Source: Isoetes taiwanensis (Eukaryota; Streptophyta; Lycopodiopsida; Isoetales; Isoetaceae). Taken from it: a DNA stretch of 64,000 bases. A model generated the notes under the pieces. That model made no database searches. It was not told the DNA's origin and saw only the letters and a list, made by a program, of their open reading frames with translations. This document shows, one piece after another, positions 34,575 to 44,544 of this stretch. Where the stretch lies: NCBI GenBank assembly GCA_021234155.1, contig JAJEKV010000046.1, positions 4,799,665-4,863,664 of the forward strand, read 5' to 3'. Numbering within the stretch: position 1 is the first letter of the stretch; every line of letters starts with the position of its first letter. A program made the translations under genes and the position numbers.

Positions 34575-34899
34575 AGTGCCCAGCGTTGCTGCACACGTTT
34601 TCTATATAATAAAGAATTGGATCCATGTTTGTTTGTCGTAACTCATTGTCCACCAAAATATAATCCCCCATTATTCACGTACAGGCACATGGATCCATTC
34701 ATTCTCAAATACAATCACATCAAATGCACACCGATTCTCATTGTTCTTATAAGTTTATAGGTTCTCAACTAATCCCTAGCAAAATTGGCCACTATTACTA
34801 TCTTTAAAATTTTTTTGTTATAATAAAAGGTTACTGCACATTTTTTGCAGTCAAAACATTTATAGACTTCCAACTTATGTCCAGCAACGCTGGGCACCA
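34575..34899. repeat. Facing GTGCCCAGCGTTGCTG hairpins, about 325 bp apart
   Basis: GTGCCCAGCGTTGCTG at the left is repeated in inverse orientation at the right (CAGCAACGCTGGGCAC), a 16-bp perfect terminal inverted repeat. Each copy can itself fold (CCAGC/GCTGG). After the left copy comes ACACGTTTTCTA, nearly the CACGTTTCTAG seen at the Helitron end at 39010. It is either a small TIR element or two degenerate Helitron 3' ends. Confidence 0.6.
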
Positions 34900-35044
34900 T
34901 TACTATTACTAAATAGGTTTATTCCGTACATGATGAATGCCAATCTGTATAGTAAATTTTCAACAAAATTTACATTTCACGCAGGTTGTGTTCCATTTCG
35001 TGTTGTTTTAGGAGGTTTAATGTGTATACTTTGGTAGTTTGGGA
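34900..35044. other. Short spacer before the ABCB fossil
   Basis: AT-rich, nothing recognised. Confidence 0.4.
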
Positions 35045-37915
35045 TCAAGAAAGAGCTCTTGAATGGAAACAAGAGAAAGATGAGCGAGCGGGGTCCTCAT
35101 GAGTTCTTGGTGGGTTCCTTGCTCCAACAATCTTTGCCCTTCCTCTAGTCTGATGGATGACATCGGCATTTTTGGATAGTTGAGAGCTGTGTGTGACTAG
35201 TATAGTGGTTTGCCCACCATCATGCCATCTAGTGTTTTTGCACAACTTTTTTCGCACTCATCATCGGGGCACTTATAGCTTCATCCAATAACAATATAGT
35301 TGGATTCTTTAATATGGCCATAGCTAATGCTATCCGTTGTTTCTAGCCACGGATAAATTTGAAGTCCTCCTTCGCCCGGAAGTGAATGTGGAATAGCCGT
35401 GAAGAAGAAGCCCGACCCACCAATTAGAATAAAAGTAATAATATAAGTGATGTAGCAAAAGACTATTTAATTAACAACAGAAACTTCACATACCAGATAA
35501 AATTGTGGGCACTCACTGCTCGTGCTGCTTCAAAAACCTCTGTTTCTGCTGCATTCTCTTTAACATAAGCTATATTATCCCAAATGCTATAGCCAAAGAG
35601 TGTTGGCTCTTGGATGACGAGTGCAATTTGATGTCTCCGAGTTTGAAGAAATAGGGTCATAAAACCTTTCCACCAGCCCAATAATTGAAGACTTTCCTGA
35701 ACCACTTTGACCCACCAACGCCATACTTTGTGCAGCATAGATTTTTAAGTTGGAAGTTTCTAAAATCATGGCATGCTGGATAGGCAAAACTGATGTTCTC
35801 CAACATAATCTCACTCGTTATGTTTTCCAATGGCTTGGCTTTACTGTCATTAGCATTTATTTTTGTCTTTTGATCTAGAATCTCAAATCTGGCGTCAAAG
35901 TTTCAGCCTCTGCAAGAACTCGACCAGTGCTAACAAGGACAAATATAGTTTTTAGGACCTCTCCAAATGTGGCCTTCCCTTGCTTTACTAGTATACTACC
36001 ATACCAAAAATCCAAACTCCATGATGCATAAAGAATGAATTGAGCAACCCCAAGGCTAAGACCTCCAATATGGCATCTCTTCATGGTTCTCTTGGTAGAA
36101 GACTCAATTTTATTTGGAAAGATTAAAAATTTTGTTTTGAGGAAAATGATGTGATGGTTCTTAGATCTTTGCTTCACTTACTACTTTGCTTGCTGCGACC
36201 CCTCTTGTGCAAATCCTTGTAAGGATGTGCTTTTATATAATAACTGCGCAATAATCAAAGGTTGTATGGCTATTATAATCAAAAGCCAATCTCAAGATGT
36301 TAAAAGACCTATAGCAAAGCTACGGTGATAAGCATTTGCGGTCTGTAATGGCAATGAAACTTCGATCACCAACAAATGCTCAAATCTACAAATGAATAAA
36401 AAATAAAAGTTAGAACTAACAAAGATACAAAAATATAATAATATAAAATTATGCGGGATTAAGTGATGGGATTATCACTTGTTATCGATCCACGAGATGC
36501 TAACGTAGTTGAAAATATGTTGCATAGTGCTCATTTTCGACCTTGGCCATTAGTTCATCATGACCACCAACTTAAACAAGATTGCAGAGTGTAGAATTTT
36601 GCTATAGTATCGGTGTTACATTATCATGGATAATCTATGTGCAATAATAATAGTTATGCGGCCAATATAAGTTGTCTCAAGGGCTTGTTAAAACCCAATT
36701 TATTTTGAAAAGCTATCAAGGGCACTTGTAAGCTTCATCCAACAAAAGTATGCATGGATTTCTAATCAAGGCTCACGGCAATTGCAATCTGGCGCTTTTC
36801 ACCTCGACATGGACACCATTTTTCACCAACACATTGTGTAGAAACACAAACACAATTATCGCATGCCCATTTTACGCGCTACAAATTCCACATTTGGGTT
36901 ATATCGACTTACTTGCGTATCATATCCTGCTTTGGTAGTTTAGTAATAAAATCATGTGCATTTTCTTGCCTTGGCGACAATAATAATTTCATCCATAGTA
37001 GCATCTTCTTTTCCATCTGAGAATGTTCCCTTTTATTGAGGTGGAGAATAGTGTTGGCTCTTGTCGACCAACCCCAATTTGCTTTTCTCAACCATCCCAA
37101 CTTCAAATTTTTTAATGTTAACTCCATCAAGAAGAACCTCGCCTTCAGAGGCTCATAAAACCATTCTAAAGAGCAATATGTATTGGACTTCCACATCGCT
37201 ACTACCAATTTGCAGTCACTTTTCTGATAAAACAATAAAACTAAGTGTTACAAAGGTCTCAACATTATAATCTGGAATGGACCCTTGCTCAAAGATACTA
37301 GTCTATCCATTAATCATACCTGTGGTATCTTGATTAAAATGTTGTAGAATAGCTGCATCACTTCTTGAAGGATATGAGAAACTAACATTTTTAAAATGTA
37401 TGTTTCCCTCAATCTTTTAAGTGATGCGCCATTGTCGATGTCGAGTCGAGGGTGAAATCGTTCAATCCGCGTGGAATACTCTATGATGCTAGATTTTAGA
37501 TAAACTAAATCTTCAAAGAAGGATAGGCTTGACATACATGCCACGGAGATGGCAGCAAAACCCGTGGCTAAGATTTGTCCTCCATTGGCATGAACATGAA
37601 TAACAAGAGCGGCTTCCATACCATGCCATAAAAGCCCAAAGTGCAAAGTTAATCCGGCTTGAACCCATAGCTACTCCTTTAACAATCCCTTGCCCATTAG
37701 CCCAAGTTTGATAGTAGCATCTAAAGCTTTGGAGTTGTAAGCATGTAGGATTCTCTTCTCGACTACAAAGGAATATATGGTGCGGATTGATAATATAGCA
37801 CCTTTCTGAAATAGAACCAGCTTTGGCATAAGCCCTCTCTCGACAAATGCTAATATCTGAAGAGCTTTACTATAAAATGCTCCTAAATATCGAGTAAAAG
37901 CCAAAGCCACCGTGT
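35045..37915 (-). pseudogene. ABCB-type ABC transporter, nearly full-length fossil
   Basis: Reading the minus strand from 37915: TMD1 end ('ILSIRTIYSFVVEKRILHAY', 'NGGQILATGFAAIS'), linker 'RLDIDNGASLKRLRE', NBD1 ('LKLGWLRK', 'NAHDFITKLPK', signature region 'GEKRQIAIA', Walker B 'LLLDEA', 'IIIAHRLS'), TMD2 ('SSTKRTMKRCHIGGLSLGVA', 'QFILYASWSLDFWYGS', 'KATFGEVLKTIFVLVSTGR'), NBD2 ('[20 protein letters not shown]', '[18 protein letters not shown]', '[20 protein letters not shown]', 'TTILVTHSSQLSKNADVI'). The NBD1 Walker A is destroyed and most helices of TMD2 and early TMD1 are missing. Many stops and frame changes. ABCB proteins export auxin and lipophilic compounds; this copy cannot. Confidence 0.92.
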
Positions 37916-38163
37916 AGCGGTTAAGCGGTTAACGCCGTGTTCTAGTCCATTTCTAACAGGGATAGGCCAAATCACCCGGGAATTTACACCGATTTGCATG
38001 CCGGTTATCCGGTTGAAACACCAACGATCAAAGCGGATGAGCGAATTTCTGAGGGGGCGGGGTTTGGGCGATCACAAGCATATTCTAAGCATATTCTGGC
38101 ATATACCAAATATATGCCACCAACCCATATAAACAAGGGTTTGCCCCCCTAGGGGCAACCCAA
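37916..38163 (-). repeat. GGGTTGCCCC hairpin motif, copy 3, with flank
   Basis: The minus strand from 38163 reads TTGGGTTGCCCCTAGGG, GGGCAAACCCTTG, ATATGGGTTGGTGGCATAT. Further along the same strand are CGGATAACCGGCATGC and GCGTTAACCGCTTAACCGC. It abuts the repeat array exactly at an A-run (CCC|AAAAAC). Confidence 0.65.
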
Positions 38164-39009
38164 AAACAATTTCTGAAACCATAGACCATATATCCCTAAA
38201 ACAATTGAATGGGTTATTAAAAAAAACATAGATTCAAGATAAAGAATAATCACATTAGCTCACTGGATATATTGGTTAAGGTAGTCTTATTAGGACATTG
38301 AGTTATTTTGATAGAGGTTCGAGCCCTCATATTTCTAGAATCTTAGGCAAAGCCGTATAGAGGTTCCTTAGGCAAAATCGTATTTCATATTTCACAATCA
38401 TAGGCGCCCCCAATCATGAATGACTATAAGCGAAATTAAAGGCCCAACATACGATCTGGATCGTAAGATCGACGAATCCGATGACTGTGGTAGTTCAGGG
38501 TGCACCTCGTTTAGAATATGTAGCAAAATAACAGGGGGTTCCCGGGGGATCTGATATGGATGTAAAAAAAAAAAAAAAAACCCATATATTCCTAAAACAA
38601 TTAAATGGGTTGTTATAAAAAAAACATAGATTCAAGATAAAAAATAATCACATTAGCTCACTGGATATATTGGTTAAGGTAGTCTTATTAGGACATTGAG
38701 TTATTTTGATAGAGGTTCGAGCCCCCATATATCATATTCTAAAATCTTAGGCAAAGCTGTATAGAGGTTCGATATTCCCTCAAAACCTTAGGCGAAATCG
38801 TAATCATAGGCACCCCCAATCATGAATGGCTATAAGCGAAACGAGAGGTGCCCAAAGACCCTAACATACGATCTGGGTCGTAGGATCGACGAATCCGACG
38901 ACTGTGGTAGTTCAAGGTGCACCTCGTTTAGAATATGTAGCAAAATAATAGGGAGTTCTAGGGGGATCTGATATGGATGTAGAAAAACAATTCTTGAAAC
39001 CATAGACCA
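38164..39009 (+). repeat. tRNA-like repeat array, two units, left of the Helitron
   Basis: Anchor GGTTAAGGTAG at 38272 and 38673. Starts at module 2 (AACAATTTCTGAAACC) and stops at CCATAGACCA, in the middle of module 2, where the Helitron begins. The continuation TATATCCC is found at 44545. Confidence 0.92.
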
Positions 39010-39020
39010 CTAGAAACGTG

Positions 39021-39039
39021 TGCCCGGCGATGCCGGGCA
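39021..39039 (-). terminator. Helitron 3' terminal hairpin
   Basis: Perfect 8-bp stem with 3-nt loop, 7 nt from the CTAG terminus. This is the palindrome that signals the end of rolling-circle transposition in Helitrons (family knowledge). It is not a transcription terminator. Confidence 0.88.
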
Positions 39040-39529
39040 TTAGTCATCGTGGGCGCTTGTGAATTCAATTTATGGAATGCATAAATGTATGATTCTATAG
39101 ATGCGTGTTGCAAAACTGGACATTTAGATGAAGAAATTAAGCAGGAACAAATGGATTGTTTGAAAATGCTAGTTGAAGTTTATAAAGGGTGTAAAGTGGA
39201 TCCACCTCATTGAAGGTCATAAAGGCCTAATGTCAGATATATACATATGTTGGAGCAGTATCCTTGTTCAGCCTCCGATCAACATCATAGTCAGTGTAAA
39301 AGTGAGAGATGAGGTAAAGTCTTTGATAGAACCTACCATCAATCAATAAACCAATTGAATTTAAGTGTTATCGTATCACAATGTTCTAAACTACCTTGGG
39401 TCGGTTCCTATTGCATATTCCTATAAAGGTGAAACCCCTTGTCACTAAGAGGAACTCTATGAAGGCGGTTCCTATGACAACAACGACACATCTATTTGGC
39501 GTAGTGAGAGGCTCTAGATGTACACTTGC

Positions 39530-39533
39530 AAAA

Positions 39534-39564
<31 letters not shown>

Positions 39565-39591
39565 CACACACGCGCGCGCGTGCGCACACAC
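39530..39591. repeat. Compound A(n)-(CA)n-(CG)n-(CA)n tract
   Basis: About 20 A, then roughly ten CA, five CG and several CA repeats. Alternating purine-pyrimidine sequence of this kind can adopt Z-DNA. Open frames through it are artefacts. Confidence 0.93.
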
Positions 39592-40214
39592 CACAAAATA
39601 GATTCCAAAGTATTTTGCAAGGATTTCCATGTGTAAAGAGTAGCAAGCGAGTGTCCAGTGATAATCGCGGCATTAGTTGCAGGTGCATAGAGTAGAAATA
39701 TGTAAATGGTGCATAGGTGGAATGGAATGTGTAGATGTAATGGCGCAGTGAAATGCATAGCTGCAAAAGAATAGGTATGTAAGGGTGCAATGAAATGGAT
39801 AGATGTAATGGTGCATAGATGGAATGAAATAAGCCAAAGTAATGGAGTGTATAGATGGAACAGAGTGTAAAATGTATATTAGTCAACATGATGATCCCTT
39901 CTTTATGGTATTGACTATGGACGTTGAATTATAAGGGATTGCAAGAACACTTGAGTAAAATTCAATTGCCAAAACTAAAAGTAGCAAATGCTTGTTTTGG
40001 AGTATTTATATAATTGCAGTGCAAGGCCCATCCATGTGATGGGCACACAAGGTTTATACGTGTATGCCTACAATTAGGGGCCATGCCTATCCCTAATAGA
40101 GGAACCACCAAACAAAACTAATGCACACAGAAATGACATGATGTTCTTGGCTGGGCGATGATCGGAACATGCACCATGGGAATCAAATACATAGTTGTCG
40201 AAATCATGGTCTGC

Positions 40215-40760
40215 ACCCTATTTCCACCAAGAAACGAAGAGCTATAGCTGCAATAAGGACAGGGTCCCACCATCTTAGAATTGAGGCAGTAGTTGGGAGT
40301 GCGGATGGAGGCGGGAATCCCCCATGAGAGATTATGCAGTCTTTGTCACATGCGGATAGTAGAAGATGAACACCATGCTCTCTGGGAATGCCCATCATAT
40401 GCACACATCGGCGGTCCATGCCGATCTCGGATGCTCACGATATAGCAATTCACCATGGCGGCTTTTGCCAATGGTGGCGCGTCTTGCGTCCTACATTACG
40501 CAAGTCTCCACCCGTCGGGGAGTCCCTCCACGGCCACGAGGGGAATTTGGCGCCCAAATAGGGCCTCTCAGCGCCCTACTACAAGGGTTTTTCCTCCCAC
40601 AGGGAGGTTTTTTCATCCCAGTGGTAGAGACACATTGTACATGATTTCTGTGGTTTTATTTTGTGTTTGGAAACTTTCTGCTATATTGTAAAACCGTCTC
40701 ATAGGCCAGTTGGTCTCCATGGACGTTAAAATACACTTCCTTCCTTCCTTCCTTCAACTT
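40215..40760 (+). mobile_element. LINE 3' end with zf-RVT motif and TTCC tail
   Basis: Plus-strand frame reads 'AIAAIRTGPHHLRIAVGSAD' and 'CSLCHMRIVEDEHHALWECP', a CxxC...HxxxxC zinc-binding end typical of the reverse transcriptase C-terminus of plant LINEs. Then a 3' UTR with GGGTTTTTCCTCCC, AGGGAGGTTTTTTCATCCC, CATAGGCCAGTTGGTCTCC, TGGACGTTAAAATACA and a (CTTC)n tail at 40738-40757. 5'-truncated; it lies inside the Helitron. Comparable 3' ends are at 52830 and 58261. Confidence 0.8.
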
Positions 40761-42518
40761 AGAAAAGTAAAGTCACATGCAAAATGAATATAAGCAATCC
40801 TGCAATCAGACATATTTGAGTACTGAGATTCCAAATAGCATCTTGCCAATCATTTTTTATTCAGACATGAAAACCATGTCAATTTAATCCCAATCTGGTG
40901 AAATTTTCATGCTTTGAATAGCTGTAGAAGTGAGACTCATTTCTCAAAGTACATTAAGATTTATATAGAGAGCAGTTATTAGTGAAGAGACTACAACTGG
41001 CATCAGTCTGCTCAAGGAGCAGGTATGACAATTGATTTTGTCACATATTTAATTTTGTTTCTGCTTGTCACATCTTCTATCAAGCATGGAATGTACTACT
41101 GCATTTCTGTCATCCAATGACCAGTTAGATAATGGAAGAATATGTAAAATGGTTGACTAAGTTGTGATATATTGCCAGCCTGAGAAATTCAAGTTCTAAT
41201 CCCTCCCTTATAGCAACATGCAAGCTAATTTTCTTCAAGTCAGTTCCGTCATGCAAAAGGCAACATGCACGAATTATCTAAAGAAATATCTATTAACCTC
41301 TTTGGAAGATTGCCTGTGAACATGTGAATCTGCCTACCAATATTTCAGCCAGAAAAAGTTCTTGCCTTCCCCAAACCACATGTTTTGCACTTTTGATACT
41401 TGGGGCGTTAGACTCCATCTCTTAGCTAACGAAAATGGCAGCATGCTTCTCTTTACCATGTCAAGCTGTTCAAAATAGTTAGTTTATAGCTTTCTGTGCA
41501 CTTGTTTATCATAACGGAGTTGAGCCTAGACTTGATAGATGATTCGCTATGCTCTGTGGCAAAAAATGACCCCAACAAAATGTATATTTAACGGAAAGAA
41601 GCAATTGGAAAAAACTTTTACCTCCATATATATATTGATTGCTTAACCTCACTCAAGAGATATGTTTATAGCAGCCACGAAACATACCGGGGAAATGATA
41701 TTCTTATCTCAAATTCCAGCATTTTGTGCCATACATTGCACGCTGTATAGTTTAATCTGCAACCAATTATGGCAATCATAAAGCATGAGTTAGCAAGCCA
41801 GATCTTAGGTCATCAAAAAAGATTGTAGAGCGCCGAAGTTGGAAAAGCATCATGGTGTATGGTCTATCGCTATTAGCTACCAAGGAAACACTAAAAAATG
41901 TAATAGAAAGCACTGCAACTTATTAAACTGGGAATCAACAACAGATTTGGTAAAAACTCGGTGGTTGAAGATGGGTGAATCGTACACCAAACATCTTTTA
42001 CAGAAACATTTTACTGATTTAATGGACATGCAGATATAGTATATCCATGAACCCATAATAAAATACAACTTTACATGAGAATATGAGCCTACATCAAAAT
42101 TTTACAACATATTGAATCTGAAGCACGATGTCATCCCAAAACATGCACAAACAAAAAAAAAAGAGAAAAAAATCAAGCCTAGTAAATAGAGCCCAGAGCT
42201 AGAGAATCTGCTCCCATGAAATCAGCAAAGATCTGGTGACGTCTGCCTTAGTCGAAATGAGAGTAATGAAAAAATTATAAAACAAAGATGAAATAAGAAA
42301 ATTTGGAATTGCAGAAAGAAAGCAGAGTTAACCCAAACTTAGAAGATGAATCTCAGCATCTGCATATGTAGCATAATAACGGGGGGTTTTCTTTGTGTTT
42401 TTGTACGTTTTTCACTAAGGTTTTCCTATGATTTCGTGATGTATTCAAATGGATGTACTAATGCGTACATCTAGAGTGCACCATTTATGAGCCATTGATT
42501 TTAGCTTTTTTTTTTCCA
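40761..42518. other. Helitron interior, no gene recognised
   Basis: AT-rich. The 41839-42039 frame has no known domain. Confidence 0.5.
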
Positions 42519-42765
42519 ATGGTCAACAACCAATGGCTCACAACAAAAGCCCTTTTTTTTGTGCATGTAGTGCATAATGGTCAACAACCAATGGCTCACA
42601 ACAAAAGCCCTCTTTTTGTATGTGTGGTGCATAATGGGCAACAACCAATGGCTCACAACAAAAGCTCTTTTTTTGTGCGTGTGGTGCATAATGGTCAACA
42701 ACCAATGGCTCACAACAAAAGCCCTCTTTTTGTGTGTGTGGTGCATAATGGGCACATGAAGGGCT
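42519..42765. repeat. 57-bp minisatellite, four units plus a partial
   Basis: Each unit begins AATGGKCAACAACCAATGG, CTCACAACAAAAGC, then T-rich, then TGTGGTGCAT. Starts 42519, 42577, 42634, 42691, 42748. Period 57 (58 in the first) is a multiple of three, so frames on both strands stay open and give repetitive 132-aa and 97-aa translations. I do not regard these as proteins. Confidence 0.93.
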
Positions 42766-43419
42766 TGAAGGGCGCATGTAGTGCGGTTCCCCATGGCAAC
42801 ACATTTCTTATCATAACTTTTGATCGAGCTCTGTTTGAGATGATTTTTATTGCGTTGGAAAGTTCTCTCCGAGATCTTTTTGATATTGTATGATATGGAT
42901 ATGTTTGATTAAGTTATCTATGCTAAAACAGCAATTTTTCGGCCGGGTTTGGTAGGCTTTCACATCCTACCAAGTGATTAATACAAAATTGCGCTATTGG
43001 ATATTGTTTTATGGCTCATTAGAATGAAGCTTGCAAAAATTACCATGCATTTTTTAGATTTTTGAGGCAGTTATTAAGCAAATTCTAAGGCTTCTAGATC
43101 CTTGTGCTAACAAGCAAAAAGTTTCCACTTTGGTTTCTCACCACAAGAATCCATGGAGGCCAAAAGGCTTGTTAAATTCAGGTTGAAAATGAATTTGTGT
43201 ATGGGTGTTGCAAACTTTATGACTTTGGAATAATGGGATCAATATGCTCTATCTTTATGGTAACTTTTACTTATGTTCTATTTGTTTTGTTGTGATGAAA
43301 TTTAAAAGCTACGGTGATAAAAAACTTCAAATGAATTCTAGTTTTTTACGGTTTTGAATTCTAAAATTTTTGTCACAGGGGCCGTCCCCTAAGGCCCGAA
43401 GGAGGCCAAAAATTTTTGC
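42766..43419. other. Helitron interior, no gene recognised
   Basis: No motif on either strand. Contains GGCCGGGTTTGGTAGG-type words but no repeat I can match. Confidence 0.4.
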
Positions 43420-43883
43420 AACCCAAACCATTAACATCCAACATATAAAATTAAATCCAACACATAACAACCATTGACATTAACAACCAACACATAACTA
43501 CCATTGATATTAATTAACACAACCATTGGGTTCAACACATTTTAAATTAAATCCCCTTAAACCCCTTTGGTTTGGGTGCATATTATTTGCGGGGTGGCGT
43601 AGCGAGCGAGAGCCCTCATAATTGTATTTTGCACGTATAAAATCAACACCATATAGTATTCCGCTTGAAATCTTATAGTATTTTGCGAATCTTGTTATAC
43701 AGTATAGCAAATTTTGTACTTGCATACCCCACAAACGAGGAACTTTACGTACGGTGTAGATTAAGGAACCCAATGGTTGTGTTAATTAATATCAATGGTA
43801 GTTATGTGTTGGTTGTTAATGTCAATGGTTGTTATGTGTTGGGGGATTTAATTTTTATATGTTGGATGTTAATGGTTTGGGTT
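43420..43883. repeat. Fold-back with arms of about 115 bp
   Basis: Left arm 43420-43533 (AACCCAAACCATTAACATCC ... AACCATTGGGTTC) is nearly the reverse complement of right arm 43766-43883 (GAACCCAATGGTTG ... GGATGTTAATGGTTTGGGTT). Spacer about 230 bp. Within each arm CAACACATAAC and CATTGA(C/T)ATTAA words are duplicated. RNA from either strand would form a long hairpin. Confidence 0.93.
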
Positions 43884-44544
43884 CCTGTCCCTTCAAACTG
43901 CTAGACAATAAATAAAATTCAGTTAAATATTTAGACCAGTGATGCCTGAGGTCGTTACCGCTATGCATTATGTGTCTAAGACCTGATCTCATAGTCATAA
44001 CCTCATAGTCTATCTGCCCGAAATGCAGCAAGAGAACCTCAAAGGTAGCCAGAACTACCGTCTAAGGCACCAAAAATGCGCAGTCTTGAGACGTGGCGCA
44101 TGTAAAGAGGAAATGGGAACCTCGAGCATCTGCCGCTACATGCAAAAAAAATTGAGGATTAGAATGGTACTCCACACATCGAAAGCAACATCTAAATCTG
44201 GTCCATTCAAATCCATCCAAAATGACATTGTTAATTCATCAAATCAAGTGCCATATAATAAAAGGAATTGATATACCAAATGGGGAAGAGAAAAGGTCGG
44301 AAAACTCAGTGGAACGACCAACATTTTGATTGCAACTAAAGATGGCGATTTGAAGGAGGGTGAATCTGATATGAAGAAGAGCACCGAAAGGGTGGAATTT
44401 GATAGCGTTGGAACGAATGCAGAGGAAAAAGGATGTATGGTTCAAAAAAAAAATGTACCGCGGGGGAGAGGGAACGCCGCATGCGGCATTACATGCGGTG
44501 TTCCAGGCACATTTCCCAACCCCTTGCCTTTTTAAAAAAGAAGA
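43884..44544. other. Helitron 5' region, no gene
   Basis: Includes GCCGCATGCGGC, a 12-bp perfect palindrome near 44474, and the CCTTTTTAAAAAAGAAGA terminus. Antisense frames have no domain. Confidence 0.5.

Larger units (their letters stand above)
39010..44544 (-). mobile_element. Non-autonomous Helitron, 5.5 kb
   Basis: Minus strand: 5' end TCTTCTTTTTTAAAAAGG at 44544; 3' end is hairpin TGCCCGGC-ATC-GCCGGGCA (39039-39021), seven bases, CTAG at 39010, then T. The flanks ...ATAGACCA and TATATCCC... rejoin to ACCATATATCCC, the sequence present at this position in sister units (for example 45865-45880), so insertion was exactly between A and T with no duplication. No Rep or helicase lies inside. 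Its cargo includes a LINE 3' end, a 57-bp minisatellite and a fold-back. Confidence 0.92.

Noticed and set aside
39386-39889. 167-codon minus-strand open frame
   Set aside because: It reads through the A(n)-CA-CG simple repeat ('VCVCVCVFFFFFF') and has no domain.
42519-42765. CRISPR array
   Set aside because: Repeats are contiguous with no unique spacers, and the genome is a plant nuclear one.
42495-42893. 132-codon repeat protein
   Set aside because: The frame is kept open by a 57-bp period and is equally open on the minus strand; no start context or homology.
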